64,000 nucleotides of DNA from DATGPD01 sp031423015 (GTDB lineage Bacteria; Planctomycetota; UBA1135; UBA2386). The DNA is taken from positions 28,166-92,165 of the forward strand of contig JANPER010000059.1 in NCBI GenBank assembly GCA_031423015.1. Direction: 5' to 3'. The notes below the pieces were generated by a model. It had not been told where the DNA came from. It saw only the letters and a program-made list of their open reading frames with translations, and searched no databases. Within the stretch, counting starts at the first letter, position 1. Each line of letters begins with the position of its first letter. Both the position numbers and the translations under genes were made by a program. Shown here in pieces: positions 42,591-51,412 of this stretch.

Positions 42591-44192
42591 ATGCTCCGGT
42601 CACAGTTCTGGCTCGTCTTCCTGATCCTCGGTGTGCGCGTCGCGAGTCAAGACGCAGCGACCGCGTTCGACGTGGTGTTGCGCGGCGGCCAGGTGATCGA
42701 CGGCACCGGCGCACCCGCGCGCCGCGCCGACGTGGGCGTGCGCGGCGGACGCATCGTCGAGGTGGGCACCATCGGCGCCGAGGCGCCAGCGACGCGCATG
42801 TTCGACGCCACTGGCCTCACGCTGTCGCCGGGGTTCATCGACGTGCACGCGCACGCCGACGAGGACGCCGCGCGCTTGTCGACCGCCGACAACTTCGTGC
42901 GCATGGGCGTGACCACGATCATCACCGGCAACTGCGGCGGCTCGGTGCCCGTGCTCAAGGCGCACTTCGAGCGCCTCGAACGCGACGGCATCAGCCTCAA
43001 CTACGGCAGCCTGATCGGCCACGGCACGATCCGCACCGGAGTGATGCGCACCGTGCCACGCGCGCCGACGCCGGAGGAGCTGGAGAAGATGAAACAGCGC
43101 GTCGACGCGGCGATGCGCGACGGCGCCTTCGGCATGTCGACCGGCCTGATCTATGTGCCTGGCACCTACGCGGCGACCGAGGAGCTCATCGAGTTGAGCA
43201 AGGTCGTGGCGGCGCACGGCGGCGTGTATGCGTCGCACATGCGCGATGAGGCCAAGGGCGTGCTCGACTCGATCGAAGAAGCGCTGCGCATCGGCCGCGA
43301 GGCCGGCTGCCACGTGCATCTGTCGCACTTGAAGGCGAGCGGCAAGTCGGTGTGGGGCAAGGGCGACGACATCGTCGCGGCAATCGCCGCGGCACGCGCG
43401 AGCGGCGCGCGGGTGACCGGCGATCAGTACCTCTACACCGCGAGTTCGACCGGGCTCGAGGTGCTGTTCCCCAGCAAGGAACTCAGCGTCGGCCGCGCGC
43501 CGTTCGGCAAGCGCCTGCGCGAGGACGCAGAGTTTGCCGGCGCGATGGCCGAGGCCGTGCTGCACAACGCCAAGGAAGCGGGCTTCGACGACCTCGCGTA
43601 TTGCCAGATCGCGAATGCGCCGAATCACCCGGAGTTCAACGGCAAGCGCATTCCCGACGCGGCGCGCGCGCTGCTGTCGCGCGACGACGCGCGCGCGCAG
43701 GCCGACGCCGCCTGCCGCCTGATCAGCGACGCCGACGGCAAGCGGGTGTCGATGATCTACCACAAGATGAGCGAGGACGACGTCGAGCGCATTCTGCGCG
43801 CGCCGTTCGTGTCGGTGGCCAGCGACGCCGGCATCCGCACTCCCGATGGCGACGATCGCCCGCATCCGCGCGGCTCCGGCAACAACGTGCGCGTGCTCGG
43901 CCGCTACGTGCGCGAGCGCCAGGTAGTGCCGATCGAGTTGGCGGTTCTGAAGATGACCAGCCTGCCGGCGGCGATCTTCGGCATCGAGCATCGCGGCCGC
44001 ATCGCCGTGGGTTGCCACGCCGACCTCGTGGCGTTCGACGCCGCCAAGGTCGCGGACACTGCGACGTACGACGACGGGCGCGGCGAGCCGGTGGGCGTCG
44101 CCTATGTGTTGGTGAACGGCGTGCTGGTCGTGGAGCACGGCAAACACACCGGCGCCAAGCCGGGCCACGTGCTGCGCCACACCAAACGGTGA
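42591..44192 (+). CDS. Secreted D-aminoacylase / N-acyl-D-amino-acid amidohydrolase
   Basis: The product has 533 residues with signal peptide MLRSQFWLVFLILGVRVAS. Amidohydrolase fold: FDVVLRGGQVIDGTGAPARR opening, metal site SPGFIDVHAHADED, TTIITGNCGGS with the Cys ligand typical of D-aminoacylases, GVYASHMRDEA, HVHLSHLKASG, and FVSVASDAGIRTP with the catalytic Asp. HPRGSGNNVRVLGRYV is also characteristic. It hydrolyses N-acyl-D-amino acids or related amides. ATG 42591 is set by the signal peptide; the 257-bp divergent upstream region shows no clear motif. A palindromic repeat follows the stop at once. Confidence 0.92.
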   Translation: MLRSQFWLVFLILGVRVASQDAATAFDVVLRGGQVIDGTGAPARRADVGVRGGRIVEVGTIGAEAPATRMFDATGLTLSPGFIDVHAHADEDAARLSTADNFVRMGVTTIITGNCGGSVPVLKAHFERLERDGISLNYGSLIGHGTIRTGVMRTVPRAPTPEELEKMKQRVDAAMRDGAFGMSTGLIYVPGTYAATEELIELSKVVAAHGGVYASHMRDEAKGVLDSIEEALRIGREAGCHVHLSHLKASGKSVWGKGDDIVAAIAAARASGARVTGDQYLYTASSTGLEVLFPSKELSVGRAPFGKRLREDAEFAGAMAEAVLHNAKEAGFDDLAYCQIANAPNHPEFNGKRIPDAARALLSRDDARAQADAACRLISDADGKRVSMIYHKMSEDDVERILRAPFVSVASDAGIRTPDGDDRPHPRGSGNNVRVLGRYVRERQVVPIELAVLKMTSLPAAIFGIEHRGRIAVGCHADLVAFDAAKVADTATYDDGRGEPVGVAYVLVNGVLVVEHGKHTGAKPGHVLRHTKR

Positions 44193-44196
44193 ACGA

Positions 44197-44229
44197 CCAG
44201 GACGAATGTGTCTGACACATCCGTCCTGC
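44197..44229. repeat. Palindromic intergenic repeat, copy 2
   Basis: A 33-bp imperfect palindrome, arms CCAGGACGAATGTGTC and GACACATCCGTCCTGC around one T, with 14 of 16 positions pairing. It begins 5 bp after the D-aminoacylase stop. Twenty-five bases are identical to copy 1 at 16758-16782. Same position relative to a stop codon as copy 1. Confidence 0.75.
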
Positions 44230-44459
44230 TCGCTTCAACCTGTCACAACTCGCTCGCGAACGTGACGCTCTACTCGCAGGTGCTGGCGCCCGACGTGACG
44301 CAGGCCGGCCTGCCGATCGCCTTCGCGGATGGACGCATGAGCACGACCCCGCCCACGAGCGGAGGCCCTGCACCGGCCGGCATCAAGCGCACCTACTCGC
44401 TCACCAGCTCGAGCGCCGCGACGGGATCGGCTCCGACGGTGAGCGCGATGGTCACGTGA
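44230..44459 (+). pseudogene. C-terminal fragment of a secreted protein (common C-terminal domain)
   Basis: The frame reads TCHNSLANVTLYSQVLAPDV, then TQAGLPIAFADGR, and ends at TGA 44457-44459. This matches the end of the common C-terminal domain (pattern SLxxxxLYxQxLAxDxxxxGLPxAxxNG) of the secreted proteins elsewhere in the window. There is no signal peptide, start or upstream part: homology begins right at the palindromic repeat. It is a truncated leftover. Confidence 0.45.
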
Positions 44460-44516
44460 TCCCGTATTGACGGGCTGCGGACGACGGAGCGGTTGGGTGC
44501 GAACACCGCGTCCACG

Positions 44517-45563
44517 TCACCCTGGCACGTACCACGTCCCGCGTCCGCGCCCGGCCTGACGCAGGCGACCTTCGGCTACGAGTCGGCGGACATGCGCCTT
44601 GATGGTGTTGCGGTTGCCGCCCGTCGCGGTCACCGCCGCGCGGACGGTGAAGCGGCCGCGATCGCGGGCGAGGTGCAGCAAGCTGACGGAGAGCGGGGAG
44701 ACCTCGTCGAGGCTTGCACCGACTTCGAGCTTCCGCGCCAGCGAGTCCTTCTGCGCGGCGAGGCAGCGCAGAAAGAACACCATCCACTCACCGAGCGCGG
44801 TGGCGTCTGCCGGCGCGACCTGCGTGGCGCGGAGCGTCCGGTAGTAAGCGTCCTTGTTGGCCTCGACGACCTTCTCCAGCGAGGCGAAGGGCACGTGCGC
44901 GTAGCCGGCGCGGAGCAGCAACAGAGTCGTGAGGATCCGCGACAGGCGGCCGTTGCCGTCGAGGAACGGATGGATCGCGAGGCAGCGAACCACGAAGACG
45001 GCGATCACCAGCAGCGCGTGGTGCTCGCGGAGTTCGAGGGCCGAGCGCGTCGCCGCGACCAGTTCCTGCATCAGGCGCGGCGTGTCGAACGGCGACGCGA
45101 ACTCGAGGATGACGCCGACGCTCTGACCAGCGGCATCGAACGCCTCGACCCGGTTCGGGAGCGTCTTGTAGTGGCCGCGATGGTGCTCATCGCGCGGCGA
45201 GTGGCGCAGCAGCACGCCATGCAGTTGCTGGATGTGGTTCTCGGTGAGCGCGAGCTCGCGCCATGACTCGAACACGAGATCCATCGCCGCCGCGTAGCCC
45301 GCGACCTCCTGCTCGTCGCGCGACGCGAACGAATGCCGGCCGATGCCGCAAAGGAGGTGCTCGACCTCGACGTCGCTCAACTTCGCCCCCTCGATGCGGG
45401 TCGAGGAGCCGATGGACTCGATCGTCGCCACGCGCCGCAGTCCCTGCAGGCGCTCGGGCGCGCCGCGACCGAACGCCTGCCAGCGGCCGCGGAACTCGTC
45501 GAGTTCCGCGAGGAGCGTCAGCAGCGCCGGGGTGGGCGGCAGGCTGCGGAGGAGGTCAAACAT
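44517..45563 (-). CDS. Fic family protein (AMPylase-like) with C-terminal winged helix
   Basis: The product has 348 residues from ATG 45563. The catalytic Fic loop is perfect: CLAIHPFLDGNGRLSR (HxFx[D/E]GNGRxxR). The N-terminal inhibitory helix motif SSTRIEGAKLS, [S/T]xxxE[G/N], marks a self-inhibited class II Fic protein. The last ~70 residues form a winged-helix DNA-binding domain (RFTVRAAVTATGGNRNTIKA). Such proteins transfer AMP from ATP to target proteins, and the winged helix suggests autoregulation. Directly upstream is an array of six to seven 10-bp repeats. The ORF is open through that array to 45626, but the start at 45563 fits the family better. Confidence 0.93.
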   Translation of the reverse strand: MFDLLRSLPPTPALLTLLAELDEFRGRWQAFGRGAPERLQGLRRVATIESIGSSTRIEGAKLSDVEVEHLLCGIGRHSFASRDEQEVAGYAAAMDLVFESWRELALTENHIQQLHGVLLRHSPRDEHHRGHYKTLPNRVEAFDAAGQSVGVILEFASPFDTPRLMQELVAATRSALELREHHALLVIAVFVVRCLAIHPFLDGNGRLSRILTTLLLLRAGYAHVPFASLEKVVEANKDAYYRTLRATQVAPADATALGEWMVFFLRCLAAQKDSLARKLEVGASLDEVSPLSVSLLHLARDRGRFTVRAAVTATGGNRNTIKAHVRRLVAEGRLRQAGRGRGTWYVPG

Positions 45564-45570
45564 CCGGCGG

Positions 45571-45640
45571 AGGAAGTTACCCGGAACGACCCGTAAATAA
45601 CCATAACTAGCCGCAAATGCCCGCAAAGACCCGTAGGCAA
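45571..45640 (-). promoter_or_regulatory. Phased 10-bp repeat array upstream of the fic gene (candidate operator)
   Basis: On the coding strand, consecutive decamers read TTGCCTACGG, GTCTTTGCGG, GCATTTGCGG, CTAGTTATGG, TTATTTACGG, GTCGTTCCGG and GTAACTTCCT. The consensus is about GTNTTTGCGG. The spacing is exactly 10 bp, one helical turn, so a protein could bind every unit on one DNA face. It ends 7 bp before the Fic ATG and is AT-richer than its surroundings. Confidence 0.6.
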
Positions 45641-45654
45641 GCCCGCTGCAAGAC

Positions 45655-45670
45655 CTCCGGTCTACCGGAG
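45655..45670. repeat. Short inverted repeat upstream of the fic array
   Basis: CTCCGGT and ACCGGAG face each other across CT, a 7-bp stem with a 2-nt loop. It lies between the Fic operator array and the PfpI stop. It may be a transcript-end hairpin of neither gene; role unknown. Confidence 0.35.
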
Positions 45671-45804
45671 CTACCTTCGCCTGGGCTCCGCAGGGCGGGC
45701 GCCGACGTCAGCCACTGAATCGATATGGCTGGCCCGCCGCGCGCCACGACCCCCACGGTGTCATCGCGCGGGCGCCAAGTCGGTCCGTCGGCCCCCGGCC
45801 GCGA

Positions 45805-46332
45805 CTATTTCTTCTTCTGTTCCGCGAACCACAAGAGGATCGCGGCCATGAAGACCGGCAAGTCGTCGGGCCGCCGGCTGCTCACGCGGTTGCGGTCGCG
45901 CACCACCGGCGCGTCCGACCACAGCGCGCCCGCGTTCTCCAGGTCGTCCTTGATCCCGGGCGTGCTCGTGTAGCGGTAGCCCTCGACGATCCGCGCCGAG
46001 ATGTCGATCCACGGTCCGTGACAGATGCTCGCCACCAACCGGCCCTTGTCATGGATCGCGCGCGTGATCGCCAGCACCTTGGGGTCGCGACGCAGCTTGT
46101 CTGGCATCCAACCACCGGGCACGACGAGGCCGTCGAACGCCGCGGCATCGACATCGGCGAAGGCCGCGTCGCTCTTGGCCGGATAGCCGTGCTTGCCGCG
46201 GTACACGGCGCCGGCCGCTTGCCCCGCGAGCGTCACCGCGAAGCCCGCCTCCAACAGACGCAGGCGTGGGTAATGGACCTCGAGGTCTTCGTAGTCGTCG
46301 CCGAGGAACATGAGGATGCGAGGAGTTGGCAT
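45805..46332 (-). CDS. DJ-1/PfpI superfamily protein
   Basis: The product has 175 residues. RILMFLGDDYEDLEVHYPRL opens the class I glutamine-amidotransferase-like fold, with the acidic residue in DDYED. LVVPGGWMPDKLRRDP and VASICHGPWIDISA contain the nucleophile Cys followed by His. Such proteins act as glyoxalase/deglycase-like or general stress enzymes. Length is normal. ATG 46332 (MPTPRILM) is preferred to the longer frame. Divergent from the FAD oxidoreductase, 78 bp away. Confidence 0.9.
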   Translation of the reverse strand: MPTPRILMFLGDDYEDLEVHYPRLRLLEAGFAVTLAGQAAGAVYRGKHGYPAKSDAAFADVDAAAFDGLVVPGGWMPDKLRRDPKVLAITRAIHDKGRLVASICHGPWIDISARIVEGYRYTSTPGIKDDLENAGALWSDAPVVRDRNRVSSRRPDDLPVFMAAILLWFAEQKKK

Positions 46333-46410
46333 GGGCAGCGAGGGTAGCGCGGCGGGGCGGCCGGTGCTTGCGCACAAGCGCGCGTCGCCGCCGGGCTAGC
46401 ATGGCCACGC

Positions 46411-48057
46411 ATGAACCCGATGCACGCGCGCATCCTCGTGTCGCTCGCCGCGGCGATTGCCGTACGCAGCCAGGCGCCGTCGCCGCCCACCCCGTTCGAC
46501 GTCGTGGTTTACGGCGGCACCTCGGCGGGCGTGGTGGCGGCCGTGCACATCGCGCGCGCGGGCAAACGCGTGGCGTTGGTCGAGCCGTCGATGCACCTCG
46601 GCGGCTTGTCGGCGAGCGGGCTCGGCGCCACCGACATCGGCAACAAGGAGGTCATCGGTGGCCTGGCGCGCGAGTTCTACCGCGCGATCAACCGCCACTA
46701 CGCGCAGCCGGTGGCGTGGCGGGCCGAGCGCCGCGAAGCGTTCACCGGAACCGGTCACCAAGCAGGCGACGACGCGGCATGGACGTTCGAGCCGCACGTC
46801 GCCGAGACGATCTTTGCGGCCTGGGCGCAGACGCCGGGGATCACGCTCGTGCTCGGCCAAGCTCTCGCAGCCGAGCGCGGCGTCGACAAGGCCACGGCGC
46901 GCATCGAACGCATTCGCCTGCGAGACGGGCGCGTGCTCGCCGGCCGCGTCTTTTTGGACGCCACCTACGAGGGCGATCTGCTGGCCGCAGCCGGCGTGCG
47001 CTACACCGTCGGCCGCGAGGCGAACGCCACCTACGGCGAGACTCTCAACGGCGTGCAGACCAAGAACGCGGTGCATCATCAGTTCACGCACCCCGTCGAT
47101 CCGTACGTCGTGCCCGGTCAGCCCGAGTCCGGTCTACTGCCGGGGATCGGCAAAGGACCTGGCGAAGAAGGCAGCGCCGACCAGGGCGTGCAGGCCTACT
47201 GCTTCCGCATCTGCGCCACCGACTACGCGCCGAACCGACGACCGTGGCAAAAGCCGGCGGCGTACGACGAGCGCGCCTACGAGCTGCTGCTGCGGCACTT
47301 CGATGCCGGCAACGACGAGACGCCGTGGCACCCGGTGCAGATGCCCAACCGCAAGACCGACGCCAACAACAACAAGGGGGTGTCGACCGACTTCATCGGC
47401 ATGAACTGGCGCTATCCGGAGGCCGACGTCGACGAGCGCGCGCGCATCCGGCAACAGCACCTCGAGTACACGCAGGGTCTGATGTGGACGCTGGCCAATC
47501 ACCCGCGCGTGCCCGAGCGCGTGCGCGCGCACTTCCAGACGTTCGGTTTGGCCAAGGACGAGTTCGTCGAGCACGACAACTGGCCGTATCAGTTCTACGT
47601 GCGCGAGGCACGCCGCATGCTCGGCGCATTCGTCATGACGGAGCACCACTGTCGAGGTGAGGTGCCAGCCGAGGACCCCGTCGGCATGGGCGCCTACAAC
47701 ATGGATTCGCACCATGTGCAGCGCTACGTCGACGCCGACGGACATGTGCGCAACGAAGGCGACGTGCAGGTTCGCGTGCCGCCGTACGGCATCGGCTATC
47801 ACGCCCTGGTGCCGCGGCCGACCGACTGCACGAATCTCCTGGTGCCCGTCTGCTTGTCCGCCTCACACATCGCCTACGGCTCGATCCGCATGGAACCGGT
47901 GTTCATGGTGCTGGCGCAGTCGGCCGCGGTGGCAGCGCTCATCGCCATCGAGCGCGATCTCGACGTGCAGGCGGTGCCGGGTGCCGAGCTGCGCGCCAAG
48001 CTCCTCGACTGCGGTCAGGTGCTGACGCACGGCGCCGGCACGGGCCGCGGCAAGTGA
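46411..48057 (+). CDS. Secreted FAD-dependent oxidoreductase (FAD_oxidored-like)
   Basis: The product has 548 residues with an N-terminal signal (HARILVSLAAAIAVRSQA). FDVVVYGGTSAGVVAAVHIA is the dinucleotide-binding loop, VALVEPSMHLGGLSASGLGA binds FAD, FLDATYEGDLLAAAGVRY and HALVPRPTDCTNLLVPVCLS are conserved in the xanthan-lyase-associated / FAD_oxidored family of planctomycetes. The substrate is unknown, probably a carbohydrate or organic acid in the periplasm. The start is ATG 46411, or 46420 within the same signal. The next gene is 162 bp away. Confidence 0.9.
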   Translation: MNPMHARILVSLAAAIAVRSQAPSPPTPFDVVVYGGTSAGVVAAVHIARAGKRVALVEPSMHLGGLSASGLGATDIGNKEVIGGLAREFYRAINRHYAQPVAWRAERREAFTGTGHQAGDDAAWTFEPHVAETIFAAWAQTPGITLVLGQALAAERGVDKATARIERIRLRDGRVLAGRVFLDATYEGDLLAAAGVRYTVGREANATYGETLNGVQTKNAVHHQFTHPVDPYVVPGQPESGLLPGIGKGPGEEGSADQGVQAYCFRICATDYAPNRRPWQKPAAYDERAYELLLRHFDAGNDETPWHPVQMPNRKTDANNNKGVSTDFIGMNWRYPEADVDERARIRQQHLEYTQGLMWTLANHPRVPERVRAHFQTFGLAKDEFVEHDNWPYQFYVREARRMLGAFVMTEHHCRGEVPAEDPVGMGAYNMDSHHVQRYVDADGHVRNEGDVQVRVPPYGIGYHALVPRPTDCTNLLVPVCLSASHIAYGSIRMEPVFMVLAQSAAVAALIAIERDLDVQAVPGAELRAKLLDCGQVLTHGAGTGRGK

Positions 48058-48219
48058 CGGCCACGGCGATCCGGTCTACCTGAGCGCCCGCGCGGCGCCA
48101 CGGCCGACGATTCCGCCAAGAAGGACCCCCAAGAAACCAGGCTGCGGCAGATTCTGGCGGAGCGCTCGTCGCTCGTCCTCCCCTCGAACTGCCAACCCCT
48201 AACTCTCCATCGTCCCTCG

Positions 48220-51200
48220 ATGCACACGCTCAGACATTGGCTGCTTCCCCTTGCCGCTCTGACCCCATTCGCGGCAGCGCAAACTCTGGTCAAGGACATC
48301 AACTCGATCTCCACCAACAGCGGCTCGAACGCGGCCAACATGGTTGACACCGGGCTGGGCTACGCCCTGCTCGCAGCCAACGGCGGCACCGGTACCGAGC
48401 TGTGGCGGACGAACGCTCTGTCGTCTGGCACCACGCTGGTGCTCGACATCAACTCGACGTCAGCCACGGCCTCGTCGAGCCCGTCCAACTTCTTCACCTT
48501 CGCGGGCCGCACCTACTTCAGCGCCACCGACGGCACGAACGGTACCGAGCTGTGGTCGACCAACGGCACCGCGGCAGGCACCGCCATGGTGAAGGACATC
48601 AACGTGGGGACGGGGTCTTCGTTTCCTGGCTCGTTCACGCTGGTGGGCCCCCTGCTGCTGTTCGCGGCAAGCAACGGCACTACGGCCGGCGTCGGTCAGG
48701 GCACCGAACTGTGGATCACGGATGGCACGGCGGTCGGCACCACCCTGGTGGCCGACATCAACCCGCTCACGGCGTCGTCGTCGCCGAGCAACTTCGCAGT
48801 CCTGAACGGCTACGCCTACTTCAGCGCCAACAACGGTTCGGTGGGCACCGAGCTGTGGCGCAGCGACGGGACGACCGTCGGCACGACCCTCTTCTTGGAC
48901 ATCAATGTCACGTTGCCGACGGCGAGCAGCTCACCGCTGGGCCTCGCCAGCATCGGCTCCAACATCTGGTTCCGGGCCAACGATGGCGTGGTCGGCAGCG
49001 AGGTGTGGACGACCGACGGCACGGTGGTCGGCACGAGCCTGCTGACCGACATTCGCGTCGGCGCCGGCAACTCACTGCCCAGTGCCTTCAACCCTGTCGG
49101 TAGCCGCGTCGCGTTCGTGGCCGACGATGGCACGAACGGCGGTGAGCTGTGGATCAGCGACGGCACGATGGCTGGAACCACGCTGCTCCTCGACATCAAC
49201 CCTGGCATCGACAGCGGACCGCTCGGCTCGGGCGACGCGTTCGCCGTCATCGGCTCGACGCTGTACTTCTCGGCCTCGAACGGCAACGCCTTCAACGGCT
49301 ACGAACTCTGGAAGACCGACGGCACCCCGGCCGGCACGGTGATGGTCAAGGACATCAATCCTGGCACTGCGGGTTCGACTTCGGCACCGATGATCGCCTT
49401 CGGCGCGAACCTGGTGTTTGCGGCGCAAGACAGCAGCGGCATGGAGCTGTGGATCAGCGATGGCACGATGGCTGGAACCACGCTGCTCCTCGACATCAAC
49501 CCGATCGGCAACAGCGCACCGAACAGCCTGGCGGTGTACGGCAGCCGCGTGCTGTTCTCGGCCAACGATGGCTTCTCGGGCACTGAGCTGTGGCGCACCG
49601 ACGGCACCAGCGTGGGCACCGCCCTCGTGCTCGACATCAACCCGCCGCTGCCGACGACGGCGGCGTCGAACCCGACCGGCATGACCGCGTACGGCAACTT
49701 GGTGATCTTCGCGGCCAACGACGGCCTCAACGGCACCGAGCTGTGGCGCACCGACGGCACGGCGATGGGCACGTTCCTGCTCAAGGACATCACGCCGGGG
49801 TCGAGCGGTTCGTCGCCGGCGAACTTCTACGTCATCAACGGCGGGTTGATGTTCACCGCGCTCAACAGCAGCGGCAGCGAACTCTGGCGCACCGACGGCA
49901 CCGCGGCTGGCACCGTGATGGTGAAGGACTTGAACCCCGGCAACGGTGCTGGCGTGAATTCGACTGCTACGGCGTTCGCCGTGCTGAATGGCATCCTGTA
50001 CTTCAGCGGCAACGACGGCAGCTCCGGCCCCGAACCCGCGCGCAGCGATGGCACCGCCGCCGGCACCTACGTCATCACCGACCTCAACCTCGGGACCACA
50101 GGATCGGCGCCAGGCTCGCTGCTGACGTGGAGTGGCCGCGTCTACATGCAGGCGACCAACGGCGCGACTGGCGCCGAGCTGTTCGCCACCGACGGCACCG
50201 CAGGTGGCACGGTCTTGGTGAAGGATGTGCGCACGGGCACGTTGGGTTCGTCGCCCACGAACTTCACCGCGGCCTCTGCCGGCCTGTTCTTCACCGCCAA
50301 CGAGGGCACCACCGCGCCCGAGACCGGCACCGAGCTGTGGATCACCGACGGCACCACCGCGGGCACCACGCTGGTGCGGGACATCAACCCCAACACCGCG
50401 TCCTCGTCGCCTAGCTCGTTGTTCACGTACGGCGGAACCCTCTTCTTCGCCGCCAACGACGGCACCAACGGCATCGAGCTGTGGAGCAGCGACGGGTCGT
50501 TGGCTGGCACCGCCTTGTTCAAGAACATCAACCCCGGCAACGCCAGCTCGAGCCCCACGGCCATGGGAACGGTCAACGGCAAGCTCGTGTTCCGCGCCAC
50601 CGATGGCGCGCTCGGCAACGAGATCTACGTGAGCGACGGCTCGCCGGCTGGCACCGTGCTGCTGCTGGACATGTGGAGCGGCAGCAGCGGCGGCTTCTTT
50701 GGCTCGACCACCGTGTTGGCCAGCGCCGGCAACCGCGTGCTGTTCTGCGGCAACAGCGGCACGACCGGCAGCGAGCTGTGGTTCACCGACGGCACCGCCG
50801 CCGGCACGCAGGCCCTGTTCGACCTCAACCCCGGCGCGACGAACGGCGTGACCGGCCCGCTGGTGCGCGTCTTTGGCAACCGCGCTTACTTCGTCGGCAC
50901 CGACGGCGTGACGGGCAGCGAACTCTGGTCGATCCCGCTGCGCCTCTACGGCGGCGCCGTCGTCGAGCCGTTTGGCACCGGCTGCCCAGGTACCAGCAAC
51001 ATCGTGCCGCAGGCAGATGCCAGCGGCACGCTGCCGCTGCTCGGCAGCACGTTCAACCTGCGCGCGGTCAACGGTCGCCCCGTGTCGCCGTGCGTGCTGT
51101 TGCTCGCGCCCGTGCGCAACGATCTGACCATCGGCACGTGCACGCTCTACCCGGATCTCGGGTCGAGCGTCTCGTTCGTACTCGGCACCGATGCAGTCGG

Positions 51201-51351
51201 TGGCGCGCTGGCGCCCCTGCCGATTCCGCCGGTGACTGCTCTGTTGGGCGTCGGTCTCGTCTTCCAATGGGCCGTAGCCGACCCGGCTGGCCAGTTCCTT
51301 GGCATCACCAGCCTGACGAACGGTCTCTACGCCGTGATCGGCGCGCCGTAG
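48220..51351 (+). CDS. Secreted ELWxxDGTxxGT-repeat protein, 1043 aa
   Basis: Signal peptide HTLRHWLLPLAALTPFAAAQ is followed by about 18 repeats of ~50 residues with ELWRTDGTxxGTxxxxDIN cores. Each has a NDGxxGTELW strand and a (M/L)VKDINPG turn. The C-terminal 120 residues (from FGTGCPGTSNIVP) are the common Cys-containing domain. Repeats are more regular than in the paralogue at 9211-12099, and two units at 49143-49202 and 49443-49502 are almost identical in DNA, exactly 300 bp apart, a sign of recent duplication or conversion. Extracellular; function unknown. Confidence 0.9.
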   Translation: MHTLRHWLLPLAALTPFAAAQTLVKDINSISTNSGSNAANMVDTGLGYALLAANGGTGTELWRTNALSSGTTLVLDINSTSATASSSPSNFFTFAGRTYFSATDGTNGTELWSTNGTAAGTAMVKDINVGTGSSFPGSFTLVGPLLLFAASNGTTAGVGQGTELWITDGTAVGTTLVADINPLTASSSPSNFAVLNGYAYFSANNGSVGTELWRSDGTTVGTTLFLDINVTLPTASSSPLGLASIGSNIWFRANDGVVGSEVWTTDGTVVGTSLLTDIRVGAGNSLPSAFNPVGSRVAFVADDGTNGGELWISDGTMAGTTLLLDINPGIDSGPLGSGDAFAVIGSTLYFSASNGNAFNGYELWKTDGTPAGTVMVKDINPGTAGSTSAPMIAFGANLVFAAQDSSGMELWISDGTMAGTTLLLDINPIGNSAPNSLAVYGSRVLFSANDGFSGTELWRTDGTSVGTALVLDINPPLPTTAASNPTGMTAYGNLVIFAANDGLNGTELWRTDGTAMGTFLLKDITPGSSGSSPANFYVINGGLMFTALNSSGSELWRTDGTAAGTVMVKDLNPGNGAGVNSTATAFAVLNGILYFSGNDGSSGPEPARSDGTAAGTYVITDLNLGTTGSAPGSLLTWSGRVYMQATNGATGAELFATDGTAGGTVLVKDVRTGTLGSSPTNFTAASAGLFFTANEGTTAPETGTELWITDGTTAGTTLVRDINPNTASSSPSSLFTYGGTLFFAANDGTNGIELWSSDGSLAGTALFKNINPGNASSSPTAMGTVNGKLVFRATDGALGNEIYVSDGSPAGTVLLLDMWSGSSGGFFGSTTVLASAGNRVLFCGNSGTTGSELWFTDGTAAGTQALFDLNPGATNGVTGPLVRVFGNRAYFVGTDGVTGSELWSIPLRLYGGAVVEPFGTGCPGTSNIVPQADASGTLPLLGSTFNLRAVNGRPVSPCVLLLAPVRNDLTIGTCTLYPDLGSSVSFVLGTDAVGGALAPLPIPPVTALLGVGLVFQWAVADPAGQFLGITSLTNGLYAVIGAP

Positions 51352-51412
51352 CGCGGCAGCGCAGCCTGGAACGACACCGCGCGCGGCGGCGTGTCAATCG
51401 ACGCCGCCGCGT

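Noticed and set aside
49072..51267. 731-aa minus-strand ORF with regular repeats.
   Set aside because: It is the antisense of the ELW-repeat gene; the regularity comes from the sense-strand repeats.
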